Source: Odiellus spinosus (taxonomy: Eukaryota; Arthropoda; Arachnida; Opiliones; Phalangiidae). Taken from it: 64,000 nucleotides of DNA. Shown in pieces: positions 1-10,063 of this stretch. The DNA lies in NCBI GenBank assembly GCA_963920705.1, contig OY987226.1, positions 3,722,501 through 3,786,500 of the forward strand, written 5' to 3'. The position numbers were made by a program, and so were the translations under genes. The notes beneath the pieces were generated by a model. That model was not told where the DNA came from and searched no databases. It saw only the letters and a list, made by a program, of their open reading frames with translations. Each line of letters begins with the position of its first letter. Position 1 is the first letter of the stretch.

Positions 1-593
1 ATTCTTATCGAATCTCTATTAGTATTTTGGATTTGTACATTTTTTTCTGGAATATATATAGGCCTAGGAGTTTTTTTCTTTTTGAGAGGGACATACGTCA
101 TTTTTTCTAGCACGGAAATATTGGAACGATCGAGTTTTGTTCAAAACGTTTGCGAAATAAAGAAGTAATTAAACAACGTCGAATCGATTTGAATACTTTT
201 TCGAAACTGCTTCGGGAACCAGTTTCAAATCGGTTCAACTTCAATTTAAGATACGTTCACACTAGCTTATCCTTGGTGTGAACGTAGCTTAAATCAAAGC
301 ACTGGTAGGTGTGAACGAGGCTTTAGAGATAAAGGGAACCAGCTCTCTTTGCGAGTGTTGCCAAATCAAGTTGCATACCTATATAGACCATATTTGTTTT
401 TAGTCTATATTCTAAAATTGTCTGCAATTATCTCTAGTTACCCATGAGACTAAGGTGAGGGTCGTAGAAATGTCTCTCATCCTTTGATAGTGGGCTATAG
501 GGAAATTCGGGGCGAGGTAATTATAGAGATTTCGATAAACCAAATAGCCTATAGTCATTTTTCATCGAAACATTTTTAACGATAGTTGTGTAC
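1..593. other. Left flank, no gene seen
   Basis: AT-rich non-coding sequence with no open frame of note. The only structure I see is a family E fragment at about 175-328. The rest appears unique within the window. Confidence 0.6.
175..328. repeat. Family E fragment (GTTCACAC-type termini)
   Basis: This stretch carries the family E signature: GAATCGATTTGA, then ACTGCTTCGGGAACCAGTTT, then terminus-like motifs ACGTTCACACTAG, GTGTGAACGTAGCTTA and GTGTGAACGAGGCTTTA. The same motifs occur in fuller copies near 30265, 32931, 37346, 52185 and 61505. Three terminus motifs within 80 bp suggest piled-up or rearranged ends. The boundaries are not defined. Confidence 0.55.
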
Positions 594-629
594 CCATGGA
601 CTCTAAATCTATAGATTTAGAGTCCATGG
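594..629. repeat. 36-bp perfect palindrome, copy 1
   Basis: A perfect 36-bp palindrome runs from CCATGGACTC to GAGTCCATGG with centre CTATAG. It is flanked on both sides by the 5-mer TGTAC (589-593 and 630-634), which looks like a target-site duplication. A near-identical palindrome lies at 5489-5526. It is probably a minimal palindromic insertion, but the mechanism is unknown. Confidence 0.7.
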
Positions 630-895
630 TGTACCGAAGCCAAAGATGACTGACTTTGTTTTCTTAACCGCAATAACAAAGTCACCCGTCCCTTTTGTCT
701 TTAAAGTATATTTCGAGAACCACCGTCGTGTTTTTGATCCACCTGTAGTGAAACACAGACAATATACTATGACCAAGGGATTTGTACGGACTACTTTTTC
801 TTACTATTAGGCTTAGCATAATGTATCAATCCTTCTCATCTTCGAATATTCAGAAAGCCACCCTTGAACCCCGAGTATATATTTAATATCCTTAA

Positions 896-1550
896 AGGGA
901 CCAGGAAACCTGCTTTCGAAATGTCCAATTATTCTTAATTTAGTTAGATTAGTCATTTGAAACAAATCTTCAAATATAATTTAGTTATAAATATCAATAT
1001 TTACTTATCAAAATAAATGAAAACGACTCTTAAAGCTATTTAAAGTTCAAAACAATATAATGGCCAATCACCATTAAAACCGAGTTTCCAGCCAATTAAA
1101 GATTCTCGCGCGCTTATAGTCGCCCGCCCTATTAGAGTGTAGCCATGGCAACGTTGGCGCCAAAACGCGCGCCTAGAAAGTTCTTTATTTAAGATTTTAA
1201 ACGGAAATAGTCTAATATTAGGCTTAGCGTAAAATTAACTCAAATGCGCTTTTCCGAGTAGAAAGTGAATAATTTTATCGGTAATTGCTAGAATAATATC
1301 GTTTTCGCTTCGGTAAGTCATTTTTATTATAATTATTGTTTATTTATAATTAAATATCTAAAAATTAATTGCAGTCTAAGTGACCTTTTAATAACTTGTT
1401 AATTGCTAACCCTATTCCGTGATTGGTTTTGTATTACAAAAACTACCTTGGAAAACACCAAAATAGATATTTTAATCCATTTTTTAAGTTATTTTTCTAC
1501 CCTAAAAACAATGTAACTCAAAATTCTCGAACCCGTGTTTCCTGGTCCCT
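896..1550. mobile_element. TTAA-flanked MITE (T2/Kolobok-like)
   Basis: A perfect terminal inverted repeat, AGGGACCAGGAAAC at 896-909 and its complement at 1537-1550, is bounded by TTAA on both sides (892-895 and 1551-1554). The inverted symmetry continues 5 bp outside the TTAA (TATCC / GGATA). TTAA duplications with termini beginning AGGRR are known from the T2 MITEs of the Kolobok superfamily; piggyBac also uses TTAA but has different ends. There is no transposase frame, so it is non-autonomous. It contains the CpG-rich regulatory-looking patch at 1061-1163. Confidence 0.7.
1061..1163. promoter_or_regulatory. X-box, E2F-like and CCAAT cluster
   Basis: Within 103 bp there are two CCAAT motifs (about 1063 and 1092), CpG-rich sequence (CGCGCGC, CGCCCGCCC), GTAGCCATGGCAAC at 1139-1152 and TTGGCGCCAA at 1154-1163. 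The 14-mer matches the full RFX X-box consensus GTHNYYATRRNAAC known from ciliary gene promoters. The palindrome resembles an E2F site. The patch stands out from its AT-rich surroundings. No coding start is visible next to it on either strand, so it may be the promoter of an unseen non-coding or distant gene, or simply part of the transposon. Confidence 0.45.
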
Positions 1551-1554
1551 TTAA

Positions 1555-2253
1555 GGATAAAATGTTCTATCCTGCCACTATAGCGGCAAAGTTTGCTTTC
1601 CTATTGATGCTACCGGGGTCTTTTGATATAACTTTACGCCTGAAGTTTACGAACACCACGCCCCGCGGGTTTTACAATGGATTTCAAAATGAATGAAGTC
1701 TTAATGGAAAAAGGAGAATGATGGCCCGACGCGTCCATAACAAGCGTCTCGCAAATTGAGTGACGCTATCGCTAGATTACCCACTGTGATGTTTGCCTCG
1801 TATAAACTTGAATATAAAATACGCTCTACGAGAGGAATATAAGACATATTAACTTGGTACTTTAGAAAAGAGTGTGAAAAATTCTTAAATTTTAAGATGT
1901 AAGGTGAAACAAGATGTGACGTATTTGGCAGTAGAGAGCGAAGGGAAAATTTCTGACGAAAATCTTTCTCGACACATTTTTAGTCAGTTTCGGTCAATCC
2001 CTATTTCATTTATCAACCTCACTTCTTTGGAGATGTGACTGTTCTGTCGGAGGTAAACAATTCGAAAAATTATGGGAATATATAGGCAGTTGTAGTGGTA
2101 ATTGGTGAGCTCCAAATATGATGGATGGTTCATATCAAAAATAAAATTCTAATATACTTTCCTAAAAATATTTCCGCGTGAAAATTTCGCTCTAAATGAA
2201 CCCAGATTTCAATGTCAAAATCCAACATAAAGATTTTTATAAAAAAAAATTAG
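1555..2253. other. No gene or repeat recognised
   Basis: Mixed-composition sequence without a useful open frame, tandem repeat or match to the other repeat families in this window. Confidence 0.5.
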
Positions 2254-2260
2254 ATAGAGG

Positions 2261-2678
2261 CAGAGGTATATAATAACCCCCTTCGTGGGGAAGTATGAAA
2301 GCCCCTATACTACCAATGCTAAAAACCACGAACAACAAGAGCCCGCTGCTGACTATCTAGGCCACTAGCTCGCGCTGGACTTCTCAATGTCGCTACTCTA
2401 GTAAATGGTCTTTGTATAAACAAGACGGCTCGATTTGTGTTTAGAACTTCCTGTCTCGGGAGTCAGGCTGTCTGTTAAAATGGAGTAGAAGGTTGACTTC
2501 AGCTCGCGAGTTCCGGAAGTGTGCGTAGGGAAAATTTAGTGAGGTTCAAAATGGTGTAACTATTTTTTGGGAGTAAAGCGGCGTGTCGATCCGCCGCGAT
2601 TTACGCCGGGCACTTGTTGTTCGTCGATTTTGCCTACCTTTCATACTTCCCCCCGAAGGGGGTTATTATATACCTCTG
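2261..2678. mobile_element. MITE family C, copy 1, 7-bp TSD
   Basis: A 418-bp element with terminal inverted repeats of about 40 bp beginning CAGAGGTATATAATAACCCC; the end includes a CCTTCG/CGAAGG hairpin. It is flanked by the exact 7-bp duplication ATAGAGG (2254-2260 and 2679-2685). Copies 2 (30716) and 3 (43842) lie in the opposite internal orientation and share almost the whole length. The minus-strand open frame at 2634-2933 crosses the right boundary and is not a gene. Confidence 0.88.
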
Positions 2679-2987
2679 ATAGAGGTGAATTTGCGGGAGA
2701 CTAGGAAAAAGTAAATAACCCTGTTCATCTTGTAAAGGAAATCGCTTACGTTTTCCCGATACAGTCATGTTCTGCCAGACAAGTACTGTTGTCAATAGGC
2801 AAACTCTGTCGTTATCTTCTCCCCCGTACTGACAAGGGATACTTAAAAAAAAGGTTTTAAAGATATATCGATCGCCACTCGAGTTAGTTTTCAGCATGGT
2901 GAAAACTTTGGATGGCTTTGATTCTGGGGTCAACCGAACCCCGTTACGATTGACCTAATGGCTAAACCACCTTTTTAAAAAGATATA

Positions 2988-4000
2988 GACTACGGTTACA
3001 TTGGGCTCTGAACGTCGTCGTAAGGGAACGTCGACGCTCATTTTTTCCATGTAAACGGACGAACGTCGACGTTCGAGGAGATACGTCGACTTAACGAAAA
3101 CTACCTCGAACCGTCGATTTAAGGACTTACGTCGACGTTCGAGGTGGCATGTAACCCGTGAAAGTAGTTGTTCGCCGCATAGTAGAATTTTTCTTACTAT
3201 ATAAATGCTACTATTTTTTTGATATTGCATTTTATTTTCTGAACTACTTTATTCTCAAGCGTAACAACGATTTTTTTAACATATTTAAATTATTGAACTA
3301 AGTAGCCACCTACTGACAAATTCATTAATAGCAGAGGTTTGATTTTCAAAATTTAAAATAAATTAACTGATATTATTTAAGATAAGCGTATTTAATTTAG
3401 TACATACAATTAATATTATACTATATTATAAATACTATATTATATTAATATTTATAATAAAAATCAGAGGCAAGCAGTTATACCGAAATAATATACCCGA
3501 TTTAATTTTAAAGATCCCGATTTAATTTTAAAGATCCCGATTTAATTTTAAAGATCCCGATTTAATTTTAAAGATCCCGATTTAATTTTAAAGATCCCGA
3601 TTTAATTTTAAAGATCCCGATTTAATTTTAAAGATCCCGATTTAATTTTAAAGATCCCGATTTAATTTTAAAGATCCCGATTTAATTTTAAAGATCCCGA
3701 TTTAATTTTAAAGATCCCGATTTAATTTTAAAGATCCCGATTTAATTTTAAAGATCCCGATTTAATTTTAAAGATCCCGATTTAATTTTAAAGATCCCGA
3801 TTTAATTTTAAAGATCGCCCTCCTCCCTTTTCTAATATTCCATACCAGAAAAACCCCGTTAGGAGGAAATATTCTACAAGGGTACATTCAAACGACGACA
3901 ATGTAACCGCTCCCTTTTTCCGAATGTCGACGTTCACGAGCGTCGACGAAACGTCGTCGTTCACTTACGTCGACGTTCAGAGCCCAATGTAACCGTAGTC
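2988..4000. mobile_element. Inverted-repeat element rich in ACGTCGAC motifs
   Basis: Inverted ends match well: ACTACGGTTACATTGGGCTC plus about 10 bp at the left (from 2989), and the complement ending at 3999. Both subterminal regions are packed with ACGTCGAC-type motifs (3010-3145 and 3925-3982). The interior holds an AT-rich spacer and a 16-copy tandem array. Flanks share only ATA, so the target duplication is uncertain. There is no transposase. Minus-strand frames over 2955-3230 are incidental. Confidence 0.65.
3496..3815. repeat. Perfect 20-bp tandem array, 16 copies
   Basis: Sixteen uninterrupted, identical copies of CCCGATTTAATTTTAAAGAT lie inside the inverted-repeat element at 2988-4000. 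Identity of all copies points to recent expansion or gene-conversion-like homogenisation. Confidence 0.97.
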
Positions 4001-4094
4001 ATAGAGCATATTCTATACAATTTTGGACCGTCTCTAGACTCTCTCTCTTTCACTCACTCTTTTCTGGGAATTGAACTTAAAAACAAGGGTCAGT

Positions 4095-4573
4095 AAAATC
4101 CACCAACCCTAGAATACAGTTGGAAGGTTTACATTTAACAGCTCCAAGGAAAAGCCCAGAGTTATTACAAAAGCAGACGACAAAATTAACCCCATGTATT
4201 GTAAAGTTAATGAGTCTGGGGGTCGTCAATAAAACCCAGTCTGGGTTTGTACGTAAATAGCAGCCTTCGGTAATGCTAAATAAGCAGCGGGATTTGGATC
4301 CCAATAATCGACTTGATTTAAAAAACTAACCTAAGCCTTTGTTGATCATTTGAAAGTTGATAATTGAACAAAACCTATTATCTTTCACTAGGACATTATA
4401 CTTAATCATTTTAGTACAGTAAACGTCTTTAAACTCAATTTGCGAGACGTAAATCGATTAAAAGTAGTTATCAGCTTTGTTAGGTAAGCTTTCAGTGTTC
4501 TTGAGTGCTTCCATACGTTCTTGGTAAGAAAATCATGTCTTGTTTCTTAACATTGCGAGGGTTGGTGGATTTT
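4095..4573. mobile_element. Candidate element with 16-bp perfect inverted ends
   Basis: AAAATCCACCAACCCT at 4095-4110 is exactly complementary to 4558-4573. The 479-bp interval has no coding potential beyond a 75-codon minus frame at 4077-4304 that I do not recognise. No target duplication is evident and there is no second copy in the window, so the mobile-element reading is tentative. Confidence 0.4.
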
Positions 4574-4904
4574 TCGACTCTTGATGTTTTGGCCACTAGG
4601 GGCACTTCGATCGAAGATTGGAGAATATGTTTTTAAAAGGAACAGCGAGGAAACGTAGATAACATCTTAAGATTTTTCTTCTTCTTATTCTTATTAAAGT
4701 GAGGCTGTCACCTATTTTTTAGTTTTATCTTAATATAGGGAGTCTGCAAGGGAGACATTGATACGTCAGAGGTTTCTATCTCTCACCTCGGTGTCATCCC
4801 CTTAGTGAGGGAGTTACAGTATTCGCCCTTACAAGCGCTCCCCCAGTAAGGGGGTTCCATGACGTCAGGCTTTCTTTCCCCCTTGGCTCTTTGCTGTTTC
4901 CTTA
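4574..4904. other. No gene seen
   Basis: Includes a run of ACGTCA-like motifs and CCCC-rich patches at 4760-4875, but no open frame or repeat match. Confidence 0.5.
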
Positions 4905-5205
4905 TTAAAACGACATATTCTAAATTGTATATCTCTGAATTGACGCGTTCTTAATAAACCTCAAAATGATAAATGACGTAGTTTATTTCTGGAACGTAAT
5001 TAACGATAATTTTCGTACGAAAGGTAGTTCATTTTCTGGATAAAGTACTTATCACTCGTTTCAGAACGCGTGAGAATTAACTGTAGGTTCTACAATAGCG
5101 AAATCACTCGACCTTAGTGATGACGTAGTATTGCGGGAAAATATTATTTTAAAATTTAAAATCTATATTTTTACTGTCGCTGTAATTATTTTTATGGCAT
5201 ATGTA
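4905..5205. repeat. Dispersed repeat family L, copy 1
   Basis: Co-linear and diverged relative of 43066-43355. Shared blocks include CATATTCTAAATT, TTGACGCGTTCTTA, ACGCGTGAGAAT, AATGACGTA then ATATTGCG, and GCTGTAATT. A short piece of the same family occurs near 52060-52110. There is no coding frame, and ends and class are unresolved. Confidence 0.65.
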
Positions 5206-5488
5206 TATATATTTTGAATCGTTTTTTAACGATCTTTCCGAAAATGCTACTCAATTTGCATTTGGAGTTCATGAACAGCCTCACTTTTAACTTGAAGAAT
5301 TGTATACGTTCCTCTCATCTTGGAATATAAAAAGCAAGGTTTCGCTTCAGGGACTTTTGATTTCTGAGTTTCTCATTTTTATTTATTTTTTCAACAGTTA
5401 TATTTACGTTTCAATACAACTATATACTTTGTAAAGTTTTTTTTTTTTGGAAACAAAAAAAAAAAAAAGTTTTTGTATATAGTGGAAT

Positions 5489-5526
5489 CATGGACTCTAA
5501 ATCTATATATAGATTTAGAGTCCATG
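5489..5526. repeat. 38-bp palindrome, copy 2
   Basis: A perfect palindrome beginning CATGGACTCTAAATC. It differs from the copy at 594-629 mainly by two extra bases at the centre (CTATATATAG instead of CTATAG). The outer flanks differ from copy 1, so this is a dispersed unit and not a segmental duplication. Confidence 0.7.
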
Positions 5527-5648
5527 GTTCAGGGCTATATAATATTCATTGAAATGTATAGGCGCTATATAGCACCGGTAGATGGCGTCATTTTAAATAT
5601 GATTAATTATCTAGGCTAGATTACGATATTAAACTAAATAAAGATGCT

Positions 5649-5832
5649 TATGGACTAATTAGAACATGGGGAGTTCAGAAAAAATACTTAAAAAACTCTA
5701 CGACCAGGAGAAATGTAGGAAAAACGTATTTGAAATTTTCAAATTCTCAAAAATACGTTTTTTTCGCACTTCTGCTGCTTTTGATTTTTAAGAGTATTTT
5801 TTCTGAGCTTCCCAGGTCCTAATTAGTCCATA
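5649..5832. mobile_element. Short foldback MITE, 184 bp
   Basis: The left arm from TATGGACTAATTAG (5649) and the right arm ending CTAATTAGTCCATA (5832) are complementary over about 45 bp with a few mismatches, including the shared block TCAGAAAAAATACT. Between them AAAACGTATTTGAAA and ATACGTTTTTTTCG form a second inverted pair. No target duplication is clear. Confidence 0.6.
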
Positions 5833-5984
5833 TCCATTGTTGTTTAGAGGGGGTCTGAATACCATAATCCCCCCCCTTAGCCCTTCAAAAAATATGGACT
5901 TTATAGATAATTTTTATTAATTAATTTGAGAAATATGAGAAAAAACCGACATAATTAAGTTTGCTGTGGAACTCAGCGACCAGA

Positions 5985-6485
5985 AAGGTTTGTTCCCATT
6001 TCGCCCAAATATTTCGCCCAAAATTATCTATTCCCATTTCGCCCAATCCTACTTCACCCAAACGTATTATCATTTGGCCCAAAATTATCGATTCCCAATT
6101 CGCCCAAAGCAAAATTTCCTTGTCCCAATTCGCCCAATCCCACTTCGCCCAATCGTTTTATCAGTTAGTAAAGAATTATCTATTCCCATTTCGCTCAACC
6201 TAAAATTCCTTTTCCCGTTTCGCCTAAAATTGTTAGGTTGTGTTAGGTTAGGTTAGGTTAGGTAGAAATAATTAAACAGGACGAAGGAACCGATCAAGAG
6301 GATTTTGTTCGCATATGCGAAATAGGATTGGGCCTAATAAATTGGGCTGATTGGGAATTGGGCCTAATAAATTGGGCTGATTGGGAATTGGGCCAGTTGG
6401 GATTGGGTCAGTTAGGATTGGGCCAATTGAGTTTTGGGCGAAATGGGAATTGGGCCAAATGTTTTGGGCGAATCGGGGTAGAACC
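5985..6485. repeat. Inverted TTCGCCCAAT minisatellite around a TTAGG core
   Basis: Left half (about 5995-6230) is a degenerate tandem of TTCGCCCAA(T/A) motifs. The right half (about 6325-6475) is the same motif in reverse complement (ATTGGGCGAA, ATTGGGAATTGGGCC). Between them lies GTTAGGTTGTG and (TTAGG)3-4 at 6233-6262. Several overlapping open frames on both strands here arise because the motif lacks stops. They are not genes. Confidence 0.75.
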
Positions 6486-7039
6486 ACAAGAAAGAATTAG
6501 GCCGTATTCTGGCTTATAATCATAGATTATCCATTTGTACCTATCTTCTATCACGATATTACGCGCTACTGCGAATGCTCGCGTTTACAGGAATCTTATT
6601 TCAATGGACGCAACTAAATAACAACGAAAATTGTAAAACAATGGTTTTAAACGTGCTTTTAATCTTATAGAGATGAACAGTAAAACACGAACTTCAAATT
6701 TTAAAATCAGATAAGCGTATCTAGATCTAAAACGTGAAACTTTTTTGATGTTTTGGTTGAGGATTATCTGTCAAGAAAGCATTAATATAACGGAAACATT
6801 ATAGTATATCTATATATAAGAGCATATAATGCTATTAGTTATATGTAAGTTTGAATAACCTGTTAGAGTGGGGTCTTAAAAGAGTTATGACACTTTAATC
6901 ATCTTGCGTCATCTTTTAAAGTTTTAAGTACTTTTTCTTATTTATGGGCCATTTGGAATATACCTGAATTAATGGTATCTTTTTTGAGACCGGCTCGGTG
7001 AGCTTTATTAAAGAGGTACCAGATTTCCTATATTTCATA
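6486..7039. other. No gene or repeat recognised
   Basis: AT-rich sequence without a long open frame or match to other parts of the window. Confidence 0.5.
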
Positions 7040-7345
7040 TATTTTGAATACATTCCTATCAATTAATTTTTTTAATTATTTATTTTTCTATTATTTCACA
7101 TTAGTATTATTTCTCCTATATTTTACCATAATTTTAGTATTATTTCTTCTATATTTTACTATAATTATGGTATTATTTTTCCTATATTTTCCTATAATTT
7201 TGTTATTTCTCATATATTTTCCTATCACTTTAGTTTTATTTCTCCTATATTTCCCTCTCACATTATTTCTATAATTTACTATAATTTTACTATAAATTAG
7301 AGTTATTTCACCTTTTTTTACTATAAGTTTACTATAAATTAGTTA
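7040..7345. repeat. Pyrimidine-rich TTTCCTATATTTT tract
   Basis: Degenerate tandem of ATTATTTCTCCTATATTTTACTATAA-like units, directly left of a family H element whose own ends are made of very similar TTTCCTATATTTCC motifs. The 76-codon frame at 7044-7274 is low-complexity Phe/Leu/Tyr sequence produced by this tract. Confidence 0.65.
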
Positions 7346-7356
7346 TTTCTCCTGCT

Positions 7357-7816
7357 CAGGGTGACCACTTTTCCTATATTTCCTATTTTTTCCTATATTT
7401 TCACCTCCTTCCTATTTTCTCCTATAATTTAATGTAATTTCCTATAATCTCCTATATTTCTACTCAAAATCTCTAGTTAAGGGTAAAGTTCTAAATCATA
7501 CTGTCAGCTGTGGCTGTATAAGATTATTTTAGCTTAACTGTACATTTTCCAGTTAAAATACTCTGTAAAATTCCATACTATTTAATCAATTGGATCATAT
7601 TAATACCATGTTTAAACCGGTGGCGAGAGTTGTGACGCGATAATAAACATGGTTCCTACTTTTAATTATTTTCCTATTTTATCATATATTTTACACTTAT
7701 TTCTTCCTATTTTATCCTATATTTTACATAAAATTCTTCCTATGTTTTCCTATATTTCGCAAAGAGATATCCTATATTTCCTATATATGATTTTCAAATT
7801 TTCAGTGGTCACCCTG
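7357..7816. mobile_element. MITE family H, copy 1, 6-bp TSD
   Basis: A 460-bp element with ends CAGGGTGACCACT and AGTGGTCACCCTG, and CCTATATTTCCTA-type repeats just inside each end. An exact 6-bp duplication, CCTGCT, flanks it (7351-7356 and 7817-7822). Copy 2 at 36121-36580 is also 460 bp and over 90% similar by eye. The ends look hAT-like, but hAT elements make 8-bp duplications; IS3EU and Dada have been described with about 6 bp. Superfamily unassigned. Confidence 0.87.
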
Positions 7817-7822
7817 CCTGCT

Positions 7823-8210
7823 TTATTCCAATATTTAATTAGCATAAAGCCGGTCCTTATATAAATTCAAATAATATTAGTGACAAAACGACTATGTTTC
7901 AAAGATTCCTTTCCATCATGTATCTAGATGAAGCGTAGAACATAAATTTCCTTAGAATTTCCCCGGAGGCCTGGCGCGAACATTTTGTTTACGTGATGGG
8001 CAATCTCCAGCCAGAATCTGGTTATGAATGGGAGAGTGCTGGAGCCCGGGACCACCCTCGTTTTCAAGACCTCCCATCTTGAAACAATGTATTTATCTCC
8101 GTTTTTAAAATATATATAGACATATCACCCTTTTATCAAAATCGAGACAAATTGTGAAGGGAATTTAAAGGGTAACACTCATTGTAATATATAGATTCAA
8201 AGCGTGTGTA
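7823..8210. other. No gene recognised; small GC-richer patch
   Basis: A GC-richer patch at about 7960-8095 stands out, but no long open frame or splice-bounded exon can be defended. Confidence 0.45.
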
Positions 8211-8735
8211 GAGCTCAGAATCGGATCGATCCATTATCTTCCGTTATTCGTATATTTTCAGATATTTTATTTTCGGATAAATTATTTGTAACTAACACAA
8301 TGAAATTTGTATATTCGTATAATTGTTAAACGTATAAGGTTTACCCGAAGATAAGCGTTTGGCGCTTTATCTCTCTACAAATTACTCGTATTCAAACGTA
8401 TAACGATGGATAAGAAAATTCACATTTCCAGAATAAGTCTAAAATATAAGAAAAATATTTCAAATTGACTTTTAATTCGAAGAATAGAAATAAAACAATA
8501 AGATTTTAAATTATCTTTTTATTCGTTATTTTTCAGGAAAATAAATTTAGAATTTTTTTATCCGTACGTATAACGCGGATAATATTCTAAGATAAGTTGC
8601 CATTTTTGGATAAAAACGGGTATGGATTATGTTTTTTTCTTTATCTTCGAATAAGTTAACTCGAATGAAAAATAGTCTATTTTTAATCAAACGGATAATA
8701 TACATCAGAATATGGTAGATTTTATCAAATTAATA
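8211..8735. repeat. Dispersed repeat family G, copy 1
   Basis: Begins GAGCTC(A/G)GAATCGGATCG and contains CCATTATCTTCC, GTATATTTTCAGATATTTTA, GAAGATAAGC and GTATAACGATGGATAAG. It is nearly co-linear with 31840-32365 and with the reverse-complement fragment 35575-35776. Many GATAA/TTATC motifs recur in alternating orientation. Ends and class are not established, and no target duplication was found. Confidence 0.75.
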
Positions 8736-8820
8736 CAAGTTGGGAAACCAAAATATAACCTCCCCGACCCCGACGTTAAGGTAATCTAACCTAACCCTAC
8801 CTAAAATAAAAGATGAAAAG
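8736..8820 (-). repeat. TTAGG-containing dispersed repeat, copy 1
   Basis: Reverse complement of 18167-18261. Both copies run from CAAGTTGGGAAACCAAAATA through ACCTCCCCGACCCCGA and a CTAACCTAAC tract to AAAATAAAAGATGAAAAG. Copy 1 abuts a family G element and copy 2 abuts the end of the 17-bp array. Confidence 0.8.
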
Positions 8821-8935
8821 AAATGTAGAGTATTGGATGAGTAGAGGAAACAGCGTGCATTTCAATCATTATTCTCTATTTTACGGAGTATAAGTATTTT
8901 CCCTTAACCTCAAGGATACAGAGAATGCAAAAGAA

Positions 8936-9062
8936 TGTCATGCGTTACCCATAATTATATGCGGCAGGGCGTAGACTCTAATATACACACCAAATGAAAT
9001 GTCCTGCGTTACCCATAATTATATGCGGCATGGCGTAGAGTTCATAATTGACACACCAAATT
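8936..9062. repeat. Tandem duplication of about 63 bp
   Basis: Two adjacent copies share GCGTTACCCATAATTATATG, CGGCAKGGCGTAGA and CACACCAAAT. The second copy carries small substitutions. Confidence 0.85.
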
Positions 9063-10063
9063 AAATTTATTTTCTAAATAAATATGTAAAATACATGTTC
9101 TTTTAATATAAATTATCATTAGAGCATAGGCTGTACTGTGTGATTATCTTTGAGATAATCCACTGATTTGATAAAGACGAAGGATTTAGTCTGGGATGGC
9201 AATGAAGACAAGGAATTAAAACGACGAAGATTTTGTAGCAAGTTCCTCTTAGACAAACCAAGAAATATTGTAGACTGAATGTTCCATTTACAACCCATTT
9301 TCGGTAGATGATCGGCAATTACTTCCGGTACAGTTTTCGTCTAAAATTCTTGTTTTGACGTGCTAATAGAGGACCATTACTGATATTTTCATCATGCAAG
9401 TGATCCCAGTCATTGGAAGAATCAAAGGATTGAGCTGGTCGAGAGGTTATTTTCCAAACCGGCTGACAAGATGTTAGCTTCCACTCCTATGATAAAAAAA
9501 ATATCTTGAATACTGAAATAGACTAATTTCCATACCGTTAATATTTATACTTGAATAGCTCCTTTTATGTTTAGAATAACGAGGCCGTATGAAGAACTGT
9601 TGAGCTTTTACTGACTGTAAGAATCTCATATGTCGAGTCCGAAAACACTCACTGCTTGCGTGTTTCAATTCTTCGTAGCCAGGCCGTCTCTTTCTGGTGA
9701 TAAATGAAAGCCGTGTCGCTGCTCTGTTGACTTCAAATGGTGATGACATTCTGCGCTGGTTGATTTTCTCACTTAAGTCACTATAGCTCTCTTTTGTCTG
9801 GTCTCACTCTACACGGCTTCTTTTGATTATGAAAATAATCGGAAATGTTTCTTGGTTTTATAGTGGAGAAATCTGAAGCCTATTTTTTTCCAGCATCAGA
9901 TAACCATTTTTTATTCAAAACTGATGTTTTTTTAAACCCGGGAAACCTACTGTACTTCTGTCCAAGGGGAGTTTTCACGACTATAATTTTTCTTAAGAGG
10001 TTTAACATTTTGTATCAATCCGCCTCAGCTTTAAATCTTATGTCGTTTCTATCTTGGATGCCC
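9063..10063. other. No gene supported; unrecognised minus-strand frame
   Basis: Contains a 91-codon minus-strand frame (9474-9749) with a basic, non-repetitive product (motifs such as FITRKRRPGYEELKHAS) and a 71-codon minus frame at 9103-9318. I recognise neither. The first is the more gene-like by composition, but frames of this length are expected by chance in a window of this size. Confidence 0.35.
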
